From contig PXRE01000001.1 of NCBI GenBank assembly GCA_003021085.1, forward strand, positions 124,001 to 188,000: a stretch of 64,000 bases of DNA, in the 5' to 3' direction. The translations under genes were made by a program, and so were the position numbers. Source of the stretch: Halobacteriales archaeon QS_1_68_20. Its GTDB lineage: Archaea; Halobacteriota; Halobacteria; Halobacteriales; PXRE01. Below, one piece after another: positions 51,860 through 60,090 of the stretch. Below the pieces are notes generated by a model. It ran no database searches. It saw nothing but the letters and a program-made list of their open reading frames with translations, and was not told where the DNA came from. Positions within the stretch are counted from its first letter, which is position 1. Every line of letters begins with the position of its first letter.

Positions 51860-53341
51860 CTACTGCGCGAGTTCCGCCCGTAGGAGTTCGTTCACGTCGC
51901 CCGGATCGGCCGAGCCGCCGGTCTTCTGCATGACCTGCCCGACGAGGAAGTTGATGGCGCCGTCCTCGCCCGCGTGGTAGTCATCGACGGCGTCGGGGTT
52001 CTCGTCGATGGCCTCCGTGACCGCCTGCGCGACTTCGTCCTCGCCGGTCTTGCCGAGGCCTTCACGCTCGACGACGGTGTCCGGGTCGTCGCCCTCGTCC
52101 AGCATCGTCCGGAGGACGACCTCGCGGGCGTTCTTGGCGGTGATCTCCTCGTCGGCGACGAGTTCGACCAGTCGGTGGAACTCCGCCAGGCGGTCGTCGA
52201 CGTCCGTGATCGCCATGTCGCGGTAGTTCAACTCGCCGAGCAGGTTGTCGGCGACCCATGTCGCCGCGAGGTCGGGATCGAACGCCTCGGCGACGTTCTC
52301 GTAGAAGTCCGCGACCTGCTTCGTGCTGGTGAGTTTGGAGGCGGCCTCCTCGCTGAGGCCGTATTCCTCGCGGAACCGCTCGCGGCGGGCGTCCGGCAGT
52401 TCCGGGATCTCCAGTTTCTCCTTCCAGTGGGAGACTCGCAACGGCGGGAGGTCGGCCTCCCGGAAGTAACGGTAGTCCTCCTCTGCCTCCTTCGCGCGCA
52501 TCGAGACGGTCACGCCGCGGCCCTCGTCCCAGTGGCGGGTCTCCTGCTGGACGTCCCGGCCGCGCTTGATGGAGTTCCGCTGGCGGGTCACCTCGTAGGC
52601 CAGCGCCTGCTCCGCGCCGCTGTGACTGGAGATGTTCTTGACCTCGGTGCGGTTGGCGTCTTCCAGGGCGGCCTCGTCGATTTCGCCGTCGTCGCCGACC
52701 TCGGACTCGGGCACCATCGAGATGTTGGCGTCGATGCGCAGCGACCCGTCGCGGTCGGCGTCGAAGGCGCCCAGGTACTCCAGCACCTCCTCCAGTTTCG
52801 CCAGGAACGCCCGGACCTCCTCGGGGCCGCGGAAGTCCGGTTCGGTGACGATCTCCATCAGCGGCGTGCCGGCGCGGTTGTAGTCGACGAGCGTGTAGTC
52901 GGCGTCGTCGATGGACCCGCCGACGTGCTGGAGGCTCCCGGGGTCTTCTTCGAGGTGGGCACGGCTGATGCCGACCGTGCGGCGCTGGTCCCCGACTGAC
53001 ACTTCCAGTTCGCCGTCCTGGCAGATGGGTGCGTCGTACTGGGTGATCTGGAAGCCCTTCGGCAGGTCCGGGTAGAAGTAGTTCTTCCGGTGGAAGTCGG
53101 TCTCCTCGGGGACGTCGGCGTGCAGCGCCTTGCCGACCTTGACGGCCGCTTCGACGGCCGCCTCGTTGAGCACTGGCAGGGCGCCGGGCAGGCCCAGGCA
53201 GACCGGACAGGTGTGGGTGTTCGGTTCCTCGGCGGGTTCGGTCGGACAGTCACAGAAGATCTTGGTGTCCGTCTCCAGTTGGACGTGGACCTCCAGTCCG
53301 ATCACGACCGCGAGGTCCTCGCCCTGGACTTGCTGGCTCAT
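51860..53341 (-). CDS. gatB: Aspartyl/glutamyl-tRNA amidotransferase subunit B
   Basis: GatB is the kinase/tRNA-binding subunit of the GatCAB amidotransferase, which converts Asp-tRNA-Asn or Glu-tRNA-Gln to the amide. The 493-residue protein has VVIGLEVHVQLETDTKIFCD, THTCPVCLGLPGALPVLNEA, FHRKNYFYPDLPKGFQITQY, and the C-terminal GatB/YqeY tail with INFLVGQVMQKTGGSADPGD. All domains are full length. Haloarchaea use GatCAB for Asn and GatDE for Gln. A strong terminator follows the stop, and the ATGA junction couples it to the upstream lipoprotein gene. Confidence 0.95.
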   Translation of the reverse strand: MSQQVQGEDLAVVIGLEVHVQLETDTKIFCDCPTEPAEEPNTHTCPVCLGLPGALPVLNEAAVEAAVKVGKALHADVPEETDFHRKNYFYPDLPKGFQITQYDAPICQDGELEVSVGDQRRTVGISRAHLEEDPGSLQHVGGSIDDADYTLVDYNRAGTPLMEIVTEPDFRGPEEVRAFLAKLEEVLEYLGAFDADRDGSLRIDANISMVPESEVGDDGEIDEAALEDANRTEVKNISSHSGAEQALAYEVTRQRNSIKRGRDVQQETRHWDEGRGVTVSMRAKEAEEDYRYFREADLPPLRVSHWKEKLEIPELPDARRERFREEYGLSEEAASKLTSTKQVADFYENVAEAFDPDLAATWVADNLLGELNYRDMAITDVDDRLAEFHRLVELVADEEITAKNAREVVLRTMLDEGDDPDTVVEREGLGKTGEDEVAQAVTEAIDENPDAVDDYHAGEDGAINFLVGQVMQKTGGSADPGDVNELLRAELAQ

Positions 53342-53946
53342 TGGAGCGGGGTTCGGCGTGGCCGGAGTAAAGGGTAACGGGATCGGCGAGCGCCCGGAAT
53401 CCAGGAATCCGGCGTCGAAGTCGGCGTCCCCTCGACGGGTCCGATCCAGTACTCCCCGGGTTCGACGTAGGTCATGTCACCGTCCCGCGAGTACTCCTCG
53501 TCGCAGTCGTGGGTGATCACGTCCGGGCCGTGGTCGGTGATCCGGACCTCGACGTCCAGTTTGTTCGAGGGGTCTTCGTCCCCGCAGGTGTCGAACGAAA
53601 TCGACAGTTGCTCCTCGCCCGGGGCGTCGTCCCCCGGTTGGCGCACCCGGAGGTCGGAGGCGTTCCCGGTTTCGAGGGCCTCCTCGAACTCCAGCACGTA
53701 GGCGCCCGGAACCCGGTAGATGCCGTCGATGATCGTCTCGCCGCCCTCCGCTGTTTCGGTCACGACGACCGCGATGCGGGCCTCCTGGTCCCGGCGGTTG
53801 GCGACGAGGACGTGCCCGCCGGGCGGACCGTCTCCCTGGAGTGGGGCACATCCAGACAGGACCGGGACGGACGCTGCCCCGACGAGCGCGAGTACGCGAC
53901 GGCGGGAAAACCAGTCATGCGCCCACTTGCGGTCGTTCGGGGTCAA
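53338..53946 (-). CDS. Hypothetical Tat lipoprotein
   Basis: The 202-residue protein has a Tat signal with lipobox (HDWFSRRRVLALVGAASVPV, then LSGC). A beta-rich domain follows, with GGHVLVANRRDQEARIAVVV, GIYRVPGAYVLEFEEALETG and LDVEVRITDHGPDVITHDCD. This pattern is common in conserved haloarchaeal lipoproteins of unknown role. The last 22 residues (IPGARRSRYPLLRPRRTP region) are unusually basic, so a frameshift near 53400 may have replaced the native C-terminus. Its stop overlaps the gatB start as ATGA. Confidence 0.65.
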   Translation of the reverse strand: MTPNDRKWAHDWFSRRRVLALVGAASVPVLSGCAPLQGDGPPGGHVLVANRRDQEARIAVVVTETAEGGETIIDGIYRVPGAYVLEFEEALETGNASDLRVRQPGDDAPGEEQLSISFDTCGDEDPSNKLDVEVRITDHGPDVITHDCDEEYSRDGDMTYVEPGEYWIGPVEGTPTSTPDSWIPGARRSRYPLLRPRRTPLQ

Positions 53947-54078
53947 GACTGTTCTCAGGGCGACTGGAACGGCCGCCCTGGAGACAGGCCCCGGACGGCG
54001 TCCCGCTCGACCGTTCCTGTCACTTTATTTTTGCTTGTCTGACGTACTCTTATGGGATCGGGCCACGCCGTACGGAAC

Positions 54079-54435
54079 ATGACCAACGGTAACCGGGTCG
54101 AGGAACTGGAGTCGGAGGTCGCGGAACTGAAGGCTACGGTGAAGGGTCTCACCGAGGAACTCGTCGAGGCCAACGACCGCATCCGGCAACTCGAAGCTGC
54201 AGTGGGGGACGAAGAGGGTACGGACGCGCGCGACGACGTGGAGTTGCTGGAGGACGAGCGACTGACGTCGTTCGTCGACGTCGACGACGCCGAGGACGCC
54301 GACGAGGAGACCGACCCCACCGGCGACGTGGCCGCCTCGGACGCTGACGCGGGCGAGACCGACGCCGATAGGGATAAAGGCGACGAGGACGACGAGGGGG
54401 ACGAAGGGGAGTTAGACGACATCATCGTCGCCTGA
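54079..54435 (+). CDS. Acidic coiled-coil protein upstream of smc (DUF7518-like)
   Basis: ATG 54079 gives 118 residues; ATG 54052 would add nine. The N-terminal part is a coiled coil (NRVEELESEVAELKATVKGL, TEELVEANDRIRQLEAAVGD), and the rest is very acidic and low-complexity (ETDADRDKGDEDDEGDEGEL). TATA-like boxes at 54023-54031 and 54045-54052 support either start. It lies 12 bases before smc in the same direction, a conserved position suggesting a role in chromosome structure, but none is established. Confidence 0.75.
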   Translation: MTNGNRVEELESEVAELKATVKGLTEELVEANDRIRQLEAAVGDEEGTDARDDVELLEDERLTSFVDVDDAEDADEETDPTGDVAASDADAGETDADRDKGDEDDEGDEGELDDIIVA

Positions 54436-54447
54436 CCCCGGGGCACC

Positions 54448-57400
54448 ATGCACATCAAAGAGCTGGTACTGGACGACTTCAAGAGCTTCGGACGCAGGAC
54501 CCGGATCCCGTTCTACGAGGACTTCACTACCATCAGCGGACCGAACGGGTCGGGCAAGTCCAACATCATCGACGCCGTGCTGTTCGCGCTGGGACTGGCC
54601 CGGACCCGGGGCATCCGCGCCGAGAAGCTCACGGACCTCATCTACAATCCGGGCCACGAGGGCGAGGACGGCGACGACCGGACGGGTCCCAAGGAGGCGT
54701 CCATCGGGGTGGTGCTGGACAACACCGACCGGACGCTCTCCCGCGAGCAGGTGGTCTCGGCGGCCGGCACCGAGAACGTCGGTGACGTCGACGAGATCAC
54801 GATCAAGCGCCGGGTCAAAGAGACCGAGGACAACTACTACTCCTACTACTACCTGAACGGCCGGTCGGTCAACCTCTCGGACATCCAGGACCTGCTGGCG
54901 CAGGCGGGGGTCACCCCCGAGGGGTACAACGTCGTTATGCAGGGCGACGTGACCGAGATCATCAACATGACCCCCTACCAGCGCCGGCAGATCATCGACG
55001 AGATCGCCGGCGTCGCGCAGTTCGACCGCAAGAAGGAGGAAGCCTTCGAGGAACTGGAGGTCGTCGAGGAGCAGATCCACGACGCCGAACTGCGCATCGA
55101 GGAGAAGCAGACCCGCCTCGACCAGCTGGAGGACGAGCGCGAGAAGGCCCTGGAGTACCAGGGCCTCCGCGAAGAGAAAGAGGAGTACGAGAGCTACCTC
55201 CAGGCCGCGGAACTGGAGGAGAAACGCGCCGACCTCGAAGCGACGAAGTCGGACCTGGCCGAGCGCCGTGCGGAACTGGAAGAGAAGCGGCGTGAACTCG
55301 ACGAGCGCCAGGGGAAGGTCACGCGCCTGCAGGAGGACCTCGAAGACCTCAACGCGGAGATCGAACGGAAGGGCGAGGACGAGCAACTGGAACTCAAATC
55401 CGAGATCGAGGAGATCAAGGGCGAGATCAACCGCCTGGAGACCGAGATCGACAACGCCAACGAGAAGATCGAGGACGCCGAGTCCACCCGCCGGCAGGCG
55501 TTCGTGAAGATCGACCGCAAGCAGGAGACCGTCGAGGAACTGGACGAGGACATCAAGGAAGTCAAACTGGAGACGGTCAACGTCAAGTCCGACGTCCAGG
55601 AACTGGAGAGCGAGATCGAGGCCGTCGAGGCCGAGATCGAGGCGGTCGACACCCAGTACGACGAACTCAAGGCCGAACTGCAGGAGCGCAAGGCCGACCT
55701 GGAGACGCTGAGAGACGAGCGGAACGAACTCCAGCGCGAACAGGACCGCCTGCTGGACGAGGCTCGCCGTCGATCGAACGCCGAGGCCGAGAAGGAAGGG
55801 GAACTGGACGAGGCCCGCGAGCGGATCCCCGAAATCGAGTCCCAGCTCGGGGACCTAGACGACGAACTGGAGAAAGCCCGCAAGAACAAGCAGAACATCG
55901 AGGAGGTCGTCGAGAACCTCAAGCAGGAACGGCGGGAACGCCAGGAGGACCTCGACGCCGTCGAGGACGACCTCCAGGCGGCCCAGCAGGAGTACGCCGA
56001 ACTGGAGGCCCGCGCCGACCAGAACGGCGACTCGTCGTTCCCGCGGTCGGTGACGACGATCCTGCAGGCCGACCGCGAGGGCGTCCACGGCGCCGTCGCG
56101 CAACTCGGCGCCGTCGACGACGAGTACGCCGTGGCCTGCGAGACGGCCGCGGGCGGCCGGATGGCCAACGTCGTCGTGGACGACGACGGGGTGGGTCAGG
56201 AGTGCATCGAGTTCCTGAAGTCCCGTAACGCCGGCCGGGCGACCTTCCTGCCGCTGACGGAGATGTACGAGAAGACCCTCCCGTCGGCGCCGGACTACCC
56301 CGGCGTGATCGACTTCGCGTACAACCTCGTGGACTTCGACCCGGAGTACGCGGGCGTGTTCTCGTACGTCCTCGGCGACACGCTGGTCGTCGAGGATCTG
56401 GACACCGCCCGCGAACTGATGGGCGAGTTCCGCCTGGTCACGCTGGACGGCGACCTCGTCGAGAAGAGCGGCGCGATGACCGGCGGGTCGAAGAAGGGGT
56501 CGCGGTACTCCTTCTCGAAGACCGGCAAGGGCCAGCTAGAGCGCGTCGCCGAGCGCATCACGGAGTTGCAGGACGAACGGGAGTCGATCAAGGAAGACAT
56601 CCGCGACGTCGAGGAGCGCCTTGAGAGCGCCCGAGACAAGCAGACCGACGCCGCCGACCAGATCCGGGCCGTCCGGAGCGACATCGAGGACCGCGAGGCC
56701 GAACTGGAAGAGACGGAGGCCCGCATCGACGACCTGGAGGAAGAACTGGAGCAGCTGGTCGCCGAGCGCGAGGAGGTCGACGAGCAGATGCAGGAGGTCG
56801 AGACGGCCATCGCAGAGACGGCCGACGAGATCGAGGCCGCCGAGGCCGACGTGGCGGACCTCCAGGCGGAACTGGAGGACTCGAAGATTCCGGAGTTGAC
56901 CGACCGCAAGGAGCAACTCCAGTCGGAGGTCGGGGACCTGGAGGACCAGCTAGACGACCTCGACGCCCGGATGAACGAACTCGAACTGGAGAAGCAGTAC
57001 GCCGAGGAGTCCATCGACGAACTCCACGACGACATCGAGCGCGCCCAGAACCGCAAGACCGGGGCCAGCGAGCGCATCGAGGAACTGGAGGCCGAGATCG
57101 AGGACCGGGAGTCCGCCCTGGCCGAGAAGCGCGAGCAGGTCGAGGAACTGGAGGAGGAACTCGCGGACCTCAAGGAGGACCGCGAGACCCTCCGGGAGCG
57201 ACTGGCCGACGCGAAGGCGCTCCGGGACGAGCAGCGCGAAGCGGTGCGGTCGGTCGAGAACCGCGTCGAGAGCCTGGAGAAGAGCGCCGAACGGCTCCGC
57301 CAGGACATCGAGGACCTCGAACCCGAGGTCGAGGACTACGACCCCGAGGAGATTCCGCCCCACGACGAGGTCAAGCGGAACGTCCGCCGCCTGGAACGCC

Positions 57401-58023
57401 AGATGGAGGAACTCGAACCGGTGAACATGCTGGCCATCGAGGAGTACGACGAGGTGCAGGCGGACCTCGACGAACTCCAGGCCGGCCGGAACACCCTGGT
57501 CGAGGAGGCCGACGCCATCCGCGAGCGGATCGACCGTTACGAGGCCCAGAAGAAGGAGACGTTCATGGACGCCTACGAGGCGATCGACGAGTACTTCCGG
57601 GAGATCTTCGCGCGGCTCTCGGCGGGGTCCGGTCGGCTCTACCTCGAAGACGAGGCGGACCCCTTCGAGGGCGGCCTGACGATGAAGGCCCAGCCGGGCG
57701 ACAAGCCGATCCAGCGACTGGACGCCATGAGCGGCGGCGAGAAGTCACTGACCGCCCTGGCCTTCATCTTCGCCATCCAGCGGCACAACCCGGCGCCGTT
57801 CTACGCGCTGGACGAGATCGACGCCTTCCTCGACGCCGCCAACGCCGAGCGGGTCGGCGAGATGGTCGACGAACTGTCCGACCGCGCGCAGTTCGTCGTC
57901 GTCTCCCACCGTTCGGCGATGCTGGAGCGCTCCGAGCGCGCCATCGGCGTCACGATGCAGGACGAGAACGTCTCGGCGGTGACCGGCATCCAGATGACCG
58001 CGGAGGCGAGTGCCGATGACTGA
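54448..58023 (+). CDS. smc: Chromosome segregation protein SMC
   Basis: The 1191-residue condensin-type ATPase organises and segregates the chromosome. The N-terminal Walker A is SGPNGSGKSNIIDAVLFALG at residues 30-49. Long antiparallel coiled coils flank a hinge at about 520-680 (FPRSVTTILQADREGVHGAV, TCAGGRMANV-type region, MTGGSKKGSRYSFSK). The C-terminal signature is LDAMSGGEKSLTALAFIFAI and Walker B is PFYALDEIDAFLDAANAERV. Length and layout are normal. It overlaps scpA by eight bases; the two form the archaeal condensin core. Confidence 0.97.
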   Translation: MHIKELVLDDFKSFGRRTRIPFYEDFTTISGPNGSGKSNIIDAVLFALGLARTRGIRAEKLTDLIYNPGHEGEDGDDRTGPKEASIGVVLDNTDRTLSREQVVSAAGTENVGDVDEITIKRRVKETEDNYYSYYYLNGRSVNLSDIQDLLAQAGVTPEGYNVVMQGDVTEIINMTPYQRRQIIDEIAGVAQFDRKKEEAFEELEVVEEQIHDAELRIEEKQTRLDQLEDEREKALEYQGLREEKEEYESYLQAAELEEKRADLEATKSDLAERRAELEEKRRELDERQGKVTRLQEDLEDLNAEIERKGEDEQLELKSEIEEIKGEINRLETEIDNANEKIEDAESTRRQAFVKIDRKQETVEELDEDIKEVKLETVNVKSDVQELESEIEAVEAEIEAVDTQYDELKAELQERKADLETLRDERNELQREQDRLLDEARRRSNAEAEKEGELDEARERIPEIESQLGDLDDELEKARKNKQNIEEVVENLKQERRERQEDLDAVEDDLQAAQQEYAELEARADQNGDSSFPRSVTTILQADREGVHGAVAQLGAVDDEYAVACETAAGGRMANVVVDDDGVGQECIEFLKSRNAGRATFLPLTEMYEKTLPSAPDYPGVIDFAYNLVDFDPEYAGVFSYVLGDTLVVEDLDTARELMGEFRLVTLDGDLVEKSGAMTGGSKKGSRYSFSKTGKGQLERVAERITELQDERESIKEDIRDVEERLESARDKQTDAADQIRAVRSDIEDREAELEETEARIDDLEEELEQLVAEREEVDEQMQEVETAIAETADEIEAAEADVADLQAELEDSKIPELTDRKEQLQSEVGDLEDQLDDLDARMNELELEKQYAEESIDELHDDIERAQNRKTGASERIEELEAEIEDRESALAEKREQVEELEEELADLKEDRETLRERLADAKALRDEQREAVRSVENRVESLEKSAERLRQDIEDLEPEVEDYDPEEIPPHDEVKRNVRRLERQMEELEPVNMLAIEEYDEVQADLDELQAGRNTLVEEADAIRERIDRYEAQKKETFMDAYEAIDEYFREIFARLSAGSGRLYLEDEADPFEGGLTMKAQPGDKPIQRLDAMSGGEKSLTALAFIFAIQRHNPAPFYALDEIDAFLDAANAERVGEMVDELSDRAQFVVVSHRSAMLERSERAIGVTMQDENVSAVTGIQMTAEASADD

Positions 58024-59098
58024 GGAGCGCGAGGCGTCGGACGCCCCGGACCGGTCGAGCGGTGAGAAGCGTAGCGACGAACCGCGAGACGACGTGCCGC
58101 TGGACATCACCGGCCACGAGGAACGCGACGACCCGGGGGAACGCGGGGCAGACGACGGACCCGCGGACGGAGCGAACGCGCTGACGGACGCCGACGTGGA
58201 CGACTCTGGCGACGAAGCTCCGGACGACCAGGTGGCCGGCACGGACGGCGAGGAGTCCGCCGACGGCGGGGGTCCCGACCGCGAGGAGATTCTCGGCGAC
58301 CTGGCGCCGGCCGAGGCCCCGGAGGACGACGAAGTCCAGCCGGTCGAGTTGCTGGTGAACCTCGCGGAGGAGGGCGAGATCGACCCCTGGGACATCGACG
58401 TGGTCCGGGTCACCGACAAGTTCCTTGACGCGCTGGACGACGCCGACCTCCGGACCTCCGGTCGTGCGCTGTTCTACGCTTGCGTCCTCCTCCGGATGAA
58501 AGGCGACGCCCTGTTGACCGACGAGGACGAGGAACCGGAGGCGGAGCCGGAACCCTGGGAGGTCGACGACCAGTTGCCGGCGGGTGACCCGGTCGACGCC
58601 CTGGAGTCGGAGATGGATCGGCGACTGGAGCGAAAACGCGTCCGCGGCAACCCCGAGACGCTGGAGGAACTCGTCAAGGAACTCCGTGACGTCGAGCGAC
58701 GGATGTGGTGGAAGGAGGCCCGGACCTACGACACCAGCGACTCCCCCAGCGGGTTCGGCCGGGGGACCCAGGAACTGGACTACCGGGTCGACGACGCCGG
58801 CCGAGCCGGCGGCGAACCGACCGAGGCCGAAGTCACGAGCAACACCCACGACGAGGACATCGAGACGGTCATCGAGGAGGTCCACGCGGCCCTGCGCGAG
58901 CGCTACGAGAAGGGCCGCGAGGAGGTCCTGTACGCCGAAATCGAGTCGGCCGGCGGCTCCCGGGTGATGACCTACCTCGCGTTGCTGTTCCTTGCCCACC
59001 GCGGCCACGTCCACCTCCGGCAGGACGAGTTCTTCGGCGACCTCTGGATCAGGGACACGTCCGTCTCCTCGGTGACCGGGGAAGCCCTGGCGGACTGA
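58016..59098 (+). CDS. scpA: Segregation and condensation protein A (kleisin)
   Basis: This kleisin links the SMC heads. The 360-residue protein has a long acidic N-terminal extension (residues 1-100, typical of haloarchaea), then VELLVNLAEEGEIDPWDIDV and RALFYACVLLRMKGDALLTD, the ScpA N-terminal helices. The C-terminal winged helix is VMTYLALLFLAHRGHVHLRQ, DEFFGDLWIRDT. ATG 58016 lies inside the end of smc, showing translational coupling. No ScpB is seen nearby. Confidence 0.93.
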   Translation: MTEEREASDAPDRSSGEKRSDEPRDDVPLDITGHEERDDPGERGADDGPADGANALTDADVDDSGDEAPDDQVAGTDGEESADGGGPDREEILGDLAPAEAPEDDEVQPVELLVNLAEEGEIDPWDIDVVRVTDKFLDALDDADLRTSGRALFYACVLLRMKGDALLTDEDEEPEAEPEPWEVDDQLPAGDPVDALESEMDRRLERKRVRGNPETLEELVKELRDVERRMWWKEARTYDTSDSPSGFGRGTQELDYRVDDAGRAGGEPTEAEVTSNTHDEDIETVIEEVHAALRERYEKGREEVLYAEIESAGGSRVMTYLALLFLAHRGHVHLRQDEFFGDLWIRDTSVSSVTGEALAD

Positions 59099-59131
59099 CG
59101 GCCCACGGCGCCGAACCGCCGGCGGTCGCGC

Positions 59132-59953
59132 TCAACACCACGAGGACCTGTACTGGGCACACCAGTCGATGGCCATGATGGTCACCTCGCCGTACATGTC
59201 CAGCCGCGGGATGGTACCGGACTTTTCGAGGCCGCCACAGTTCTCCTCGTTGGCGTACATCACCGTATCCTCGTCGTCGTACTGGTCGCCGATCCCGTGG
59301 TCGCCGTCGTTGTACCCGAGCAGGACGTGGCCGACCTCGTGGGCACAGCCCTGCTTGGCGTGGCTCGCGTAGGTGGAGGGGTCGTACTCGGGCGTGATCC
59401 GGTTGTACGCCCACGACTCACCGAGCTCACCACCGTCGTCGGTTTCCCAGATGTTACCGCCCGAGACGTTCTTGTCCCCGTCCTCGGAGGTATGCCAGTC
59501 GGCCCACTGCCCGCTGGTGAGGTCGGCGAGGAAGTGGAAGACGTGGCCCTCCTTTTTGGCCCATGTGCCGTTGTCTTCCATCCAGTCCCACCAGGCCTTC
59601 CCGACGGGGCGGTTCACCTCCGGGTCGTCGAGGTACTGGTCGATGTACCCGTCCAGGTCGTCGGTGGTGACGATCGGTTCGTAGATCACCTCCAGCGACC
59701 AGTCGTTGTCCTGGCGGTCGTCGATCTGGGCGACGTTGTCCCGCATGGTCTGGATCGCCGCGTCCTCGAGATCAGTCGGAAAGTTGTCGCTGATCGTCGA
59801 GTGGAAGTGGACGGTGGACGAACTCCCCGCGCTGGCCGTTCCAGTCGCGAGGCCGCCGGTCAGCGCCGCGGTTCCCGCACCCATCCCCCTGAGAAAGCGT
59901 CGTCGATTGGCCCGTTCGGTACGATCGGATGGAGTTTGGTCAGTACCTGACAT
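59132..59953 (-). CDS. Secreted HExxH zinc-peptidase-like protein
   Basis: The 273-residue protein has a Tat signal (ANRRRFLRGMGAGTAALTGG) and an exported domain. At residues 205-216 it has HEVGHVLLGYND, an HExxH zinc motif with Gly and Asp spaced one residue wider than the classic metzincin HExxHxxGxxH/D. A later DTVMYANEENC could be the Met-turn. Three Cys (QGCAHE, ENCGGL, and WCAQ plus the final C) may form disulfides. Trp-rich stretches (VGKAWWDWMEDN) precede it. It resembles haloarchaeal conserved secreted proteins; protease activity is inferred only. Confidence 0.75.
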   Translation of the reverse strand: MSGTDQTPSDRTERANRRRFLRGMGAGTAALTGGLATGTASAGSSSTVHFHSTISDNFPTDLEDAAIQTMRDNVAQIDDRQDNDWSLEVIYEPIVTTDDLDGYIDQYLDDPEVNRPVGKAWWDWMEDNGTWAKKEGHVFHFLADLTSGQWADWHTSEDGDKNVSGGNIWETDDGGELGESWAYNRITPEYDPSTYASHAKQGCAHEVGHVLLGYNDGDHGIGDQYDDEDTVMYANEENCGGLEKSGTIPRLDMYGEVTIMAIDWCAQYRSSWC

Positions 59954-60090
59954 CGTTCGACATACACCCGGTAGGAGGGATCTGTTAACCATTCACTTGA
60001 CGGTAAAATTGTAGTATCGTGGACGTGATCCAGCGGGAAGGCCCAAAACGAACGGGCGTCCCGTGGATCGAGAGCGACCACTCCCCCGAG

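Noticed and set aside
59132-59953. Classic metzincin assignment
   Set aside because: The HExxH is followed by Gly and Asp one residue too late for the strict metzincin consensus, so only a general HExxH call is made.
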